Part shown: piece after piece, positions 1 through 6,698 of the stretch
Numbering within the stretch: the stretch's first letter is position 1
How the letters are laid out: each line of letters opens with the position of its first letter
Source: Porticoccus sp.
GTDB taxonomy: Bacteria > Pseudomonadota > Gammaproteobacteria > Pseudomonadales > Porticoccaceae
Length of the DNA: 6,698 nt
Direction: 5' to 3'
NCBI GenBank assembly: GCA_023263825.1
Contig: JALQUJ010000022.1
Coordinates: 1 to 6,698 of the forward strand
Notes under the pieces: model-generated
Told to the model about the DNA's origin: nothing
Database searches by the model: none
What the model saw: the letters and a program-made list of their open reading frames with translations, nothing else
Made by a program: the position numbers and the translations under genes

Positions 1-162
1 ATTGTCGATCCAGTAACAGGTAAAGTTAGAAAGAAAACTAAATTTGAACTTGAACTACAAAAGAAATATAAGTTTAATGATGATCAAATTAATGCCTTCC
101 GCAAGGCAAAGCAAGGCGGTGCAAATACTCAGCAAGCATCCTATCACTCTGCATTTGTTTGA
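1..162 (+). CDS. 3' end of an unrecognised plus-strand gene (partial, cut by left edge)
   Basis: Frame +1 is open from the first base to a TGA at 160-162, giving the last 53 residues of a possible protein. I do not recognise it. The visible part starts with a turn-like IVDPVTGKVRKK stretch and continues into a charged, Lys-rich, probably helical segment containing FELELQKKYKF and NAFRKAKQGG, then a polar tail ending SAFV. Up to about base 118 this reads like genuine protein: it is hydrophilic and amphipathic, and has no sign of being a shadow of a minus-strand gene, because hvfB has already stopped at 89. The last 45 bases overlap the antisense tail of hvfB, so the true end or intactness of this gene is uncertain; it could be a gene remnant brought in by a rearrangement. 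Its direction is convergent with the hvf genes, so it is not part of their operon. Confidence 0.4.
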   Translation: MVDPVTGKVRKKTKFELELQKKYKFNDDQINAFRKAKQGGANTQQASYHSAFV

Positions 163-976
163 TTTGATTGACTTCAGAAAGAAGCTCATTGACAGGCGGA
201 ATATTAAAGTCACGCTCAAGCAACGTTGGCATAACACCAAAGTGTTCATAAGCCTTATCAAGCAATTGCCATACTGGGTCAATAACATCCGCACCATGAG
301 TATCTACCCTAAGATCTTCTGCCTCAACATAGTGACCAGCAACATGTACATAGACAACACGTTCACCCGGTAACTGTTTGAGAAACGCCTCTGCATCGTA
401 GCGGTGATTTATACTGTTAACGTAAATATTATTAACATCCAAAAGCAAACCACAGTCAGATTTCTCAAGTACAGCATTAATAAAATCTATTTCGCTCATT
501 TCCTGCTGGGGTGCCGCATAATAAGAAGCATTTTCCATAGCTATTCGCTGACCAAGAAAATCTTGAATCTGACATATACGATCTACAGTGTAATTAATCG
601 CCTCCTCCGTAAAAGGAATAGGCATCAAATCGTAAAGGTGTGCATCATCACTACAGTAAGTTAGATGTTCTGTGTAACAGCGAATTTGATGTTCTTTCAT
701 GAAATTTTTAATTTGCCTGATAAGCTCCCAGTCGAGGGGGGATGGCGAACCAATGGATAACGACAAGCCGTGGCAAATAAAAGGAAAACGTTCGGTATAT
801 TCCCTGAATTGTTTGCCGTAACGGCCACCAACATTAATCCAGTTTTCCGGGGCAACTTCCATAAAATCTACTTGATGAGAAGACACAGAGTCACTGTTTA
901 AAAAGGATAACGGGCCCATCAGGGCCCGCCTCAATCCTACTCCCGCCCCTTGAACAGGGAATCGGTTGTTACTCAT
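89..976 (-). CDS. hvfB: DUF692 / MNIO-family multinuclear iron oxidase, HvfB-like, RiPP-modifying
   Basis: This 295-residue protein belongs to the DUF692 (MNIO) family of TIM-barrel enzymes that use a cluster of iron ions and O2 to rework cysteines in ribosomally made peptides; MbnB of methanobactin synthesis is the best known member. Visible family motifs in order are: MEVAPENW (E40, N45), CHGLSLSIG (H69), TEHLTY (E103, H104), AMENASYY (E148, N149), LLLDVNNIYVN (D180, N182, N183), HVAGH (H211, H215), DTHG (D225, H227) and LLERDFNIP (E254). These acidic, Asn and His residues are where family metal ligands fall; exact ligand assignment is inferred. No signal peptide is seen, so it should act in the cytoplasm. 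The ATG at 974-976 is preceded by AGAGG six bases away. It lies 36 bases after the HvfA-type precursor, its presumed substrate. Oddities: no hvfC follows, and residues after about 276 (to the terminal PCGRH) do not resemble the usual family end and overlap a converging reading frame. Confidence 0.9.
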   Translation of the reverse strand: MSNNRFPVQGAGVGLRRALMGPLSFLNSDSVSSHQVDFMEVAPENWINVGGRYGKQFREYTERFPFICHGLSLSIGSPSPLDWELIRQIKNFMKEHQIRCYTEHLTYCSDDAHLYDLMPIPFTEEAINYTVDRICQIQDFLGQRIAMENASYYAAPQQEMSEIDFINAVLEKSDCGLLLDVNNIYVNSINHRYDAEAFLKQLPGERVVYVHVAGHYVEAEDLRVDTHGADVIDPVWQLLDKAYEHFGVMPTLLERDFNIPPVNELLSEVNQIKQMQSDRMLAEYLHRLALPCGRH

Positions 977-982
977 ACTTTA

Positions 983-987
983 CCTCT
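983..987 (-). promoter_or_regulatory. Ribosome binding site of hvfB
   Basis: On the minus strand AGAGG stands six bases before the hvfB ATG, a good Shine-Dalgarno match. It supports the start at 974-976 and lies inside the 36-base gap after the precursor stop codon, so hvfB is very likely translated from the same message as the precursor. Confidence 0.7.
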
Positions 988-1012
988 GAATAGGCAAACT
1001 AAAAATTAGCGA

Positions 1013-1300
1013 TTATTTTTTATCGCCACATTTACCTTCGCCGGCAGCTTTTTTCTCGCCGCACTTACCTTCGCCGCATTTTCCTTCGCCTGCAGCTTTT
1101 TTGTCACCGCACTTGCCTTCGCCGCATTTTCCTTCGCCACACTTACCTTCGCCATGAGTATCGGCCAGGTTATAACCTGAACTTAGCTCATTCGCTTGAA
1201 AAGGGTTTTCAGCAGCAGAAGCCATAGGGGCCAATGCGACAGATGCCATAAATGCCGCACCTGCAGCAGCAGCCAATGGTTTCAGGTTATGTTTTGACAT
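1013..1300 (-). CDS. hvfA: HvfA-type precursor peptide with six EGKCG motifs (copper-binding RiPP)
   Basis: This 95-residue peptide has a Sec-type signal (about residues 1-29: basic MSKHNLK, an Ala-rich hydrophobic core, likely cleavage after ASA at 27-29). A short conserved-looking segment follows, NPFQANELSSGYNLADTHG (32-50), then a low-complexity array. The array holds six EGKCG motifs at residues 51-55, 56-60, 61-65, 72-76, 77-81 and 88-92, with Cys 54, 59, 64, 75, 80 and 91 the only cysteines. They are separated by [DE]KKAAG linkers, and the peptide ends in DKK. In the Haemophilus influenzae hvf system the same motif is converted by HvfB and HvfC into oxazolone/thioamide pairs that bind copper, and the unmodified N-terminus serves as leader and export signal. 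By analogy this peptide should be modified in the cytoplasm, exported to the periplasm and used to bind or buffer copper; that role is inferred here. It is followed after 36 bases by hvfB, which strongly supports the substrate-enzyme pairing. GGAG lies eight bases before the ATG. Confidence 0.9.
   Translation of the reverse strand: MSKHNLKPLAAAAGAAFMASVALAPMASAAENPFQANELSSGYNLADTHGEGKCGEGKCGEGKCGDKKAAGEGKCGEGKCGEKKAAGEGKCGDKK
1016..1150 (-). repeat. Coding tandem repeats in the precursor: 15-base EGKCG units within a 48-base unit
   Basis: The array encodes EGKCG units of 15 bases. At a higher level, bases 1088-1135 (residues 56-71) and 1040-1087 (residues 72-87) are two adjacent 48-base copies that differ at only four positions by my alignment, one of which changes Asp66 to Glu82. 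A third, partial copy follows (residues 88-95), and one extra EGKCG unit precedes the first copy. The near identity at DNA level, including third codon positions, suggests recent duplication by slippage or unequal recombination rather than only selection on the protein. Confidence 0.85.
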
Positions 1301-1433
1301 GATTAAATCTCCATAAAATTTTATATTAAATTATTTGTTCACCGATCTAGGCGAAGCTGACTAGTATCACTGGACGTTCCAAATTAAGTTTCAGGCAAAA
1401 TTATTAATTTAGTAAAATATTTTATCCACTCTC
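1301..1433 (-). promoter_or_regulatory. Upstream region of the hvfAB pair; promoter expected but not resolved
   Basis: This 133-base AT-rich gap between the hrpA stop and the precursor start must contain any dedicated promoter of hvfAB. The Shine-Dalgarno GGAG is at 1309-1312. Directly upstream of it, bases 1313-1324 form a perfect 12-base palindrome (ATAAAATTTTAT), which could be an operator or chance in AT-rich sequence. A GGAAC element (minus strand, plus-strand positions 1376-1380) resembles the -35 of extracytoplasmic-function sigma promoters, which drive some related peptide operons, but I cannot find a matching -10 at the expected spacing. No convincing sigma-70 pair or GC-rich terminator for hrpA is visible, so read-through from hrpA is possible. 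Confidence 0.4.
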
Positions 1434-4400
1434 TTAAGCATTAGCCCCAACATCAGAATGATAGCTGGATATAAGGCTAGCCAAATCTTTCCAATGCCTA
1501 TCTATACGTTTATCCGAAATGGGGAAAGCTGTTTTTAACTGTTGTGAGAATAAGGAAACTCGATATTCTTGCAACATAAAACGGTGTTTCCATACCTCTG
1601 TTTGAGTCGATAATGACAAATCTGACCAATTATAAGTAAAATCTGTCAACCTCTGCTCCAACCTATCCAGAGTTATCCATAGTTCTTTATCTTTCTTAGG
1701 ATTCAGCGGTAATTTTTCCAAACGATACTGAATTGCCTTTAAATATCGGGGGTAATGCTTTAACCACTCGATAGGAACATTGGCTAAATATTCGGGTGAA
1801 AACAAATAGGTTAATTGCTGGTTAATATCTTTTACCCCATGCATAGCCGTTAAATTTTGTTTGTTTAATGTTTTTCGTATCTCAGATAATAGAGGCAACA
1901 TAGTGACGATCAAAGATTCAATTTCACTGGCCACTGAAACAATCTGACTTTTCCCCTCCTTGTAGCTCTTATCAAAATCACCAGAAGAACGAGGAATAGG
2001 CTTGCTTTCAAGAAGTGCCTGCCTATAAGCCATATCAATAATCAAGGGTATAAGAACACCCTTACCAGGCAACGCAGCAGATTTAAGCTGTAGATCCAAT
2101 CCCTTTAATAATTGTTTACGAAGGTACTTTGCTGACTCAGGGTATACCTGTTGATATAGCGCGCCTAACCCAACCACTGTTTTATTCAATGCTGTATTTG
2201 GATTATCTAATAATCTTAGATTAATCTGATCTTTTTCCTTACCCCTTTCTAAGAGCAATGCAGGATATGTACGTATTGATAACCCCTGCTGTTCAATGGA
2301 ATAAATTTCTGGCAACTCGCCAAAATCCCAGCTTTCCACATTTTCCTGTTCTATGCTCATATGACTAGTTTGAGCAATCGAATCCACTACCCTACCGCGA
2401 TAATTAGCTTTTAATTCAGCTAAATCTCGGCTCATAGTCAATAATTTTCCCTGCTCATCAATTAATTTGATATTCAAGGAATAAATATTCTCCAAGTTAA
2501 CTTGCTGCCAGTCTTGTTCTGAAATTGTCACCCCAGACAACGCTTTTAGCCGACACCCCAATGCTTCCATCAGTGAAATATCATCGGGCTTCATAGAAGC
2601 GAGAGCCTTATCAACATAATCGGGCACAGGAACAAAATTGCGACGCAGTGATTTAGGTAGGGCCTTAACCAAGGCAATACATTTATCCCGCAGCATTCCG
2701 GGAACCAACCAATCAAAGCTATATAACGGCACTTGGTGCAGAATGCTGACGGGGACGGTAACACTAACGCCATCTTCCGAATGCCCAGGTTCAAAGTGAT
2801 AACTCAATGGATAGCGGGTTCCCTGCCACGAAATATGATCAGGAAACTGAGATTCATCAAGGCCGCCGGCGTGCCCCTGACTCAATAACTCTTCATCCAT
2901 ATATAGCAATCGGGAGCTATCTTTCAGCCCTCCTTCTGACTCTCGATTTTCCTGCTGTTTACGCCAATGTTCAAAACCTGCGAGATTAACTACATCTGAG
3001 GGAATTCGATCACTATAAAAATCAAATATGATCTGATCGTCTACCAAAACATCCCTACGACGGGTACGGGATTCAATATCCTGCAAACTTTCCTGAAGTT
3101 TTTGGTTATGTTTAAAAAAGTCGCCTTTACCTCGATATTCACCTTCCACCAACGCGGAACGGATAAAGATTTCCCGGGATAAAACTGGATCTATTTTTCC
3201 ATAGCCACATCGACGTTTTTCAACAATGGGCAGTCCATACAATGTCTGTTTTTCGTAGGCCATAACCTGGCCATTACGAACACTATAGTGAGGCTCGCTA
3301 TAACTCTTTTTTACCAAATGTGAGGCCAACGAAGGTAACCAATCTGGATCAATTTTGGCGTTGTAATGGCTAAATAATCGAGAGGTCTCAATCATTTCCG
3401 CTGCCATCAACCATCTCGGAGGCTTCTTATTCAATCCAGAACCGGGGAACACATAAAACTTTCGATTTCGTGCGCCACTAAACTCAGGGAGTCCTGGGCG
3501 TTTTTGTTTATTTGAACCCTCGTTATCTTCCTCATCTGAGGAACGCTGGAAACCGATATTGCCAAGCAAACCACTTAGAAGTGATCGATGAACAGCTTCA
3601 TAGTTTGCCGGCTGTTTATTTTCTGTCAGTTTTAATTCACGACATGCACCATGAAGCTGGTGATGCAAATCTCGCCATTCACGCATACGAAGTGGTGATA
3701 CAAAGTTCTGTCGGCAGTATTTTTCAAATTGGTTTCTGCTCAGGTCTTGCCGTTGCTGCTCAAAATGCTCCCAAAGATTAACCAATGTGACGAAATCAGA
3801 TTCTTTATCCCGCCATTGACGGTGTTTTTCATCCGCTGCTTGTTGCTTATCGGAAGGGCGATCACGAGGGTCCTGAACACTCAACGCAGAGACTATAATC
3901 AACACCTCTCTGAGAGCCCCTTCCTTCGAGGCTGCCAATAGCATCCGCCCCATTTTTGGGTCAGCTTGAATCCCACAAAGCTGCTGCCCAATGGATGTCA
4001 GCTCGCCCTTTTTATTAACGGCTTGCAACTCCTGCAATAAGTTAAAACCATCATTAATCAGACGCTGATCCGGTACATCGACAAAGGGAAAATCTCTAAT
4101 ATCCCCTATGCGTAAACGCAGCATTTGCAGAATAACGGAAGCTAAATTGGTCCGAATAATTTCAGGGTCAGTAAATTCAGACCTGGCAGCGAAATCTTCT
4201 TCACTATAAAGACGAAAACACACACCTTCACTGATACGACCACAGCGCCCCTTGCGCTGGTTAGCACTAGCCTGGGATATGGCTTCAATGGGTAAACGTT
4301 GGACCTTCGTACGGTAACTATAACGACTCACCCTTGCTGTACCAGGGTCAATGACATAGCGAATACCTGGCACGGTAAGCGAAGTTTCAGCCACATTTGT

Positions 4401-5432
4401 TGCCAATACGACCCTTATTCCCCGATGAGGCTTAAATACCTTGGTTTGTTCTGAAAGGCTTAGTCGCGCATATAAAGGTACGACTTCCAAGTCTCGAGGT
4501 TGGGCTTTCCTTAATACATTGGCGGTTTCTCTTATTTCCCTTTCTCCGCTGTGGAAAACAAGAATGTCACTCGATTGCCCTCCCTGCTTTGGTAACGTAA
4601 GAATATGCTCAACGGTGTCCAACACTGACTGTGCCAAATCGCGCTCTTCCTGTGCAGGGATGTACTCAACTTCCACGGGGTAAGTACGCCCTGAAACTTC
4701 AATCACAGGGGCATCATTAAAATGCCGAGAAAAACGTTCTACATCAATCGTCGCAGAAGTGACGATGACTTTTAAATCCGGGCGTTTTGGCAGAATATTT
4801 TTTAGATAGCCCAGAAGAAAATCAATATTAAGGCTTCGCTCATGGGCCTCATCAATAATAATGGTGTCATATTTATTTAAGTATCGGTCATGCTGAATTT
4901 CAGCCAGCAAAATACCATCTGTCATTAACTTAACCAGCGTATTTTCACTGCTGGTTTCACTAAACCGAACTTGATAACCCACAGTCTGACCCAATGGCTG
5001 GGCCAATTCTTCTGCGATACGATTTGCTACGGTTCTAGCGGCAATTCGTCGGGGCTGGGTATGACCAATCATCCCAGCAACACCGCGACCTAACTCCAGA
5101 CAAATCTTAGGTAATTGAGTGGTTTTTCCTGAACCGGTTTCACCCGCAATAACCACAACCTGATGTTTAGCAATCGCGTTGCTGATTTCCTCACGACGTT
5201 CGGCGATAGGTAACTCTTCCGGGTATTGAATAACCGGGATGCTATCTTGACGGTTAATGACTTGTTGCCGTGAACGTTCCAGTTTATCCGTAAACTGTTT
5301 TAAATCACGATCGAATGGTTTTCCAGACGTAGCCCGCTGAGCAATTTTGTTGAGTTGTTGGTTTAGGCGGTAACGATCAGAACTACGGCACTCGGCGAGC
5401 TTTACTCTCCACTGGTTTATTTCATCACTCAT
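1434..5432 (-). CDS. hrpA: ATP-dependent RNA helicase HrpA (DEAH box)
   Basis: This complete 1332-residue protein is close to the length of E. coli HrpA (about 1300) and aligns with it by eye along its whole length. Helicase motifs are intact: Walker A GETGSGKTT (97-105), motif Ia TQPRR (125-129), DEAH (194-197), SAT (226-228), TNVAETSLT (345-353) and QRKGRCGR (392-399). The helicase core is followed by the winged-helix/ratchet (HA2) region at roughly 440-570, an OB-fold region ending near FPGSGLNKKPPRW, and the long DUF3418-type C-terminal region typical of HrpA but not HrpB. HrpA is a cytoplasmic RNA helicase linked in E. coli to mRNA processing of a fimbrial operon and to relief of stalled ribosomes. 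The ATG is fixed because an in-frame TAA sits at 5436-5438, two codons upstream, and the next Met is far inside the protein. No good Shine-Dalgarno is near it (AAGGG is 18 bases away), so coupling to the upstream fadD-like gene, whose stop is 23 bases before, is likely. Confidence 0.97.
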   Translation of the reverse strand: MSDEINQWRVKLAECRSSDRYRLNQQLNKIAQRATSGKPFDRDLKQFTDKLERSRQQVINRQDSIPVIQYPEELPIAERREEISNAIAKHQVVVIAGETGSGKTTQLPKICLELGRGVAGMIGHTQPRRIAARTVANRIAEELAQPLGQTVGYQVRFSETSSENTLVKLMTDGILLAEIQHDRYLNKYDTIIIDEAHERSLNIDFLLGYLKNILPKRPDLKVIVTSATIDVERFSRHFNDAPVIEVSGRTYPVEVEYIPAQEERDLAQSVLDTVEHILTLPKQGGQSSDILVFHSGEREIRETANVLRKAQPRDLEVVPLYARLSLSEQTKVFKPHRGIRVVLATNVAETSLTVPGIRYVIDPGTARVSRYSYRTKVQRLPIEAISQASANQRKGRCGRISEGVCFRLYSEEDFAARSEFTDPEIIRTNLASVILQMLRLRIGDIRDFPFVDVPDQRLINDGFNLLQELQAVNKKGELTSIGQQLCGIQADPKMGRMLLAASKEGALREVLIIVSALSVQDPRDRPSDKQQAADEKHRQWRDKESDFVTLVNLWEHFEQQRQDLSRNQFEKYCRQNFVSPLRMREWRDLHHQLHGACRELKLTENKQPANYEAVHRSLLSGLLGNIGFQRSSDEEDNEGSNKQKRPGLPEFSGARNRKFYVFPGSGLNKKPPRWLMAAEMIETSRLFSHYNAKIDPDWLPSLASHLVKKSYSEPHYSVRNGQVMAYEKQTLYGLPIVEKRRCGYGKIDPVLSREIFIRSALVEGEYRGKGDFFKHNQKLQESLQDIESRTRRRDVLVDDQIIFDFYSDRIPSDVVNLAGFEHWRKQQENRESEGGLKDSSRLLYMDEELLSQGHAGGLDESQFPDHISWQGTRYPLSYHFEPGHSEDGVSVTVPVSILHQVPLYSFDWLVPGMLRDKCIALVKALPKSLRRNFVPVPDYVDKALASMKPDDISLMEALGCRLKALSGVTISEQDWQQVNLENIYSLNIKLIDEQGKLLTMSRDLAELKANYRGRVVDSIAQTSHMSIEQENVESWDFGELPEIYSIEQQGLSIRTYPALLLERGKEKDQINLRLLDNPNTALNKTVVGLGALYQQVYPESAKYLRKQLLKGLDLQLKSAALPGKGVLIPLIIDMAYRQALLESKPIPRSSGDFDKSYKEGKSQIVSVASEIESLIVTMLPLLSEIRKTLNKQNLTAMHGVKDINQQLTYLFSPEYLANVPIEWLKHYPRYLKAIQYRLEKLPLNPKKDKELWITLDRLEQRLTDFTYNWSDLSLSTQTEVWKHRFMLQEYRVSLFSQQLKTAFPISDKRIDRHWKDLASLISSYHSDVGANA

Positions 5433-5455
5433 AGATTAGCTATCACGCCGCCCTT

Positions 5456-6698
5456 TTAACTATCACGCAGTTCTCTACGTAACACCTTACCTACATTGGA
5501 GAGTGGCAATTCATCTCTAAACTCAATATAGGTTGGCCACTTATAACGTGCCAGTTTTTCACTACAAAATGCGCGCACATCATCTTCGGTAAGATCCGGG
5601 TTAGCACTAACAAGGAATAATTTTACCGCTTCGCCTGAATGATCATCGGGCACACCAATAACAGCACAGTAAGTAATATCCGGATGGTGTGAAACCACAC
5701 TTTCAATTTCGTTCGGGTAAACATTAAAACCAGAAACAATAATTAAATCTTTCTGGCGATCGTGAATAAACAAAAAGCCATCACTATCAACGGAACCAAC
5801 ATCGCCCGTTTTGAGCCAACCGTCTTCAGTCACTGTTTTAGCTGTCTCTTCTGGGAAATCAAGGTAACCCTGCATCACTTGAGGACCTTTCACCCAAATT
5901 TCACCATGTTCATCAACAGCAAGGGCTTGCCCTTCGGCATCAGCAATTCGTAATTCTGTATTAGCTACGGCAATACCCACTGAGCCAGGTTTATTTGCAC
6001 CAGGCGGACTAAATGAAACCACTGGCGAAGCCTCTGTGAGGCCATAGGCGTTACAAATTTCACAACCAGTAATATCTTTCCAATACCCCCCCGTCGCCTC
6101 AGCCAGGGCCGAGCCACCAGAGAGCGTAATTTTTAATGACGAAAAATCTACTTTGGAAAAATCTTTATGTTCAATCAAAGCGACAAACAAGGTGTTTAAC
6201 CCAGAAAAAATGGAACCAGACCACTTCCTCATCAATTTCACAAAACCATTAATATCCCGAGGATTTGGGATCAACAGTGTATGTGCACCTAAATGAACAC
6301 CTGTAGTAATAGACAATGCAAAAGCATAAATATGGTATAGCGGTAATGGCGAAATAATGCGCTCCTTTCCCAACTGTGCTGAGGCGAGCTGCAACATTTC
6401 AGCACCCTGCCGTGTCGCACTGACCATATTTCCATGGCTGATAATTGCTGGTTTGGAAACACCAGTAGTGCCGCCAGTATATTGCAACAAGGCCATATCA
6501 TCTGAGGACAAATTAGCCGGCGTAAAATTATGAGTCTCTACATCCAGTGCCGTACGCAATGGAATAGCCTTACCACAGGATACAGCTTTACCTAACAACT
6601 TAAGCACTAAAGACATTAAAGTCCGCTTAATTGGTGGATGTAAATCAAATGGGGATGTAACAAACACATATTTGATAGGTGTTTTTTCTCGCACCGCT
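5456..6698 (-). CDS. fadD: Long-chain fatty acid-CoA ligase, FadD-like (partial, N-terminus beyond right edge)
   Basis: The C-terminal roughly 413 residues of an AMP-forming acyl-CoA synthetase are present; E. coli FadD has 561 residues, so about 150 are missing beyond the edge. The frame is open to the last base, and a GTG at 6692-6694 is an internal Val, not a start. Numbering from that codon, visible motifs are the phosphate loop YTGGTTGVSK (72-81), PLPLYHIYA (117-124), NPRDING (144-150), the adenylate motif NAYGLTEASP (215-224), GWLKTGD (292-298), DRQKDLIIVSGFNVYPNEIE (312-331) and the catalytic Lys in SNVGKVLRREL (K403). The enzyme activates long-chain fatty acids with ATP and CoA at the inner membrane for beta-oxidation or lipid synthesis. 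The residue after the loop lysine is Pro where E. coli FadD has Gly (KPA instead of KGA), a minor variation. Its order before hrpA recalls the fadD1/fadD2-hrpA region of Pseudomonas. The choice between FadD paralogues cannot be made from sequence alone. Confidence 0.93.
   Translation of the reverse strand, partial: AVREKTPIKYVFVTSPFDLHPPIKRTLMSLVLKLLGKAVSCGKAIPLRTALDVETHNFTPANLSSDDMALLQYTGGTTGVSKPAIISHGNMVSATRQGAEMLQLASAQLGKERIISPLPLYHIYAFALSITTGVHLGAHTLLIPNPRDINGFVKLMRKWSGSIFSGLNTLFVALIEHKDFSKVDFSSLKITLSGGSALAEATGGYWKDITGCEICNAYGLTEASPVVSFSPPGANKPGSVGIAVANTELRIADAEGQALAVDEHGEIWVKGPQVMQGYLDFPEETAKTVTEDGWLKTGDVGSVDSDGFLFIHDRQKDLIIVSGFNVYPNEIESVVSHHPDITYCAVIGVPDDHSGEAVKLFLVSANPDLTEDDVRAFCSEKLARYKWPTYIEFRDELPLSNVGKVLRRELRDS

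Noticed and set aside
55..297. Minus-strand 80-residue frame overlapping the hvfB 3' end
   Set aside because: It is a different frame of the same strand as hvfB, which has clear motifs there (DTHG and LLERDFNIP). It could not be HvfC: it is too short and lacks that family's features.
404..664. Plus-strand 86-residue frame inside hvfB
   Set aside because: It is antisense to the conserved DUF692 core, is rich in Ile/Arg as expected of a shadow frame, and matches no family I know.
1016..1150. Short regular repeats that might suggest a CRISPR array
   Set aside because: The repeats are in frame, have no spacers and encode the EGKCG motif of the precursor.
1398..1424. AT-rich inverted sequences after hrpA as a terminator
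   Set aside because: The arms are short and nearly all A/T, with no GC-rich stem followed by a U-run, so a stable intrinsic terminator is not supported.
2807..3941. Several plus-strand frames of 60-89 residues within hrpA
   Set aside because: They lie antisense to well-conserved HrpA sequence and have no recognisable domain or own ribosome binding context.
6692..6694. GTG as start codon of the FadD-like gene
   Set aside because: The frame stays open to the window edge, and about 150 N-terminal residues of the family are missing, so the codon is internal.

Overview
The window looks like chromosomal DNA of a gammaproteobacterium of fairly low to moderate GC, probably a marine or Pseudomonas-like lineage. 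The basis is a FadD-type acyl-CoA synthetase directly followed by a full-length HrpA helicase, both closely resembling the E. coli proteins in the motifs I can recall. A fadD-hrpA neighbourhood is also known from Pseudomonas. The species cannot be fixed from the sequence.

From right to left, all on the minus strand, are: (1) the C-terminal 412 or so residues of a long-chain acyl-CoA synthetase, cut by the right edge; (2) hrpA, complete at 1332 residues, starting 23 bases after the synthetase stop; (3) a 133-base gap that must hold any promoter of the next genes; (4) a 95-residue secreted precursor peptide with six EGKCG motifs, of the HvfA type; (5) 36 bases later, a DUF692/MNIO oxidase of the HvfB type. 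At the left edge is the 3' end of an unrecognised plus-strand reading frame that converges on and overlaps the hvfB tail.

The two left-hand minus-strand genes are the biologically interesting part. In the characterised Haemophilus hvf system, a multinuclear iron oxidase (HvfB) and its partner HvfC convert the cysteines of EGKCG motifs into oxazolone/thioamide pairs that bind copper, and the modified peptide is exported through its own signal peptide. Here precursor and oxidase form a tight pair, but the usual next gene, hvfC, is not there. The space is occupied by a converging reading frame, and the last 20 or so residues of HvfB look unlike the family. This suggests either a minimal or split system, with the partner encoded elsewhere, or a cluster truncated by rearrangement. 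The precursor also carries a nearly perfect 48-base tandem repeat, which points to recent expansion of the metal-binding array.

The fadD and hrpA genes are ordinary housekeeping functions (fatty acid activation; RNA helicase acting in translation and mRNA metabolism) and have no evident functional link to the peptide system. I found no RNA genes, insertion sequences or CRISPR arrays.
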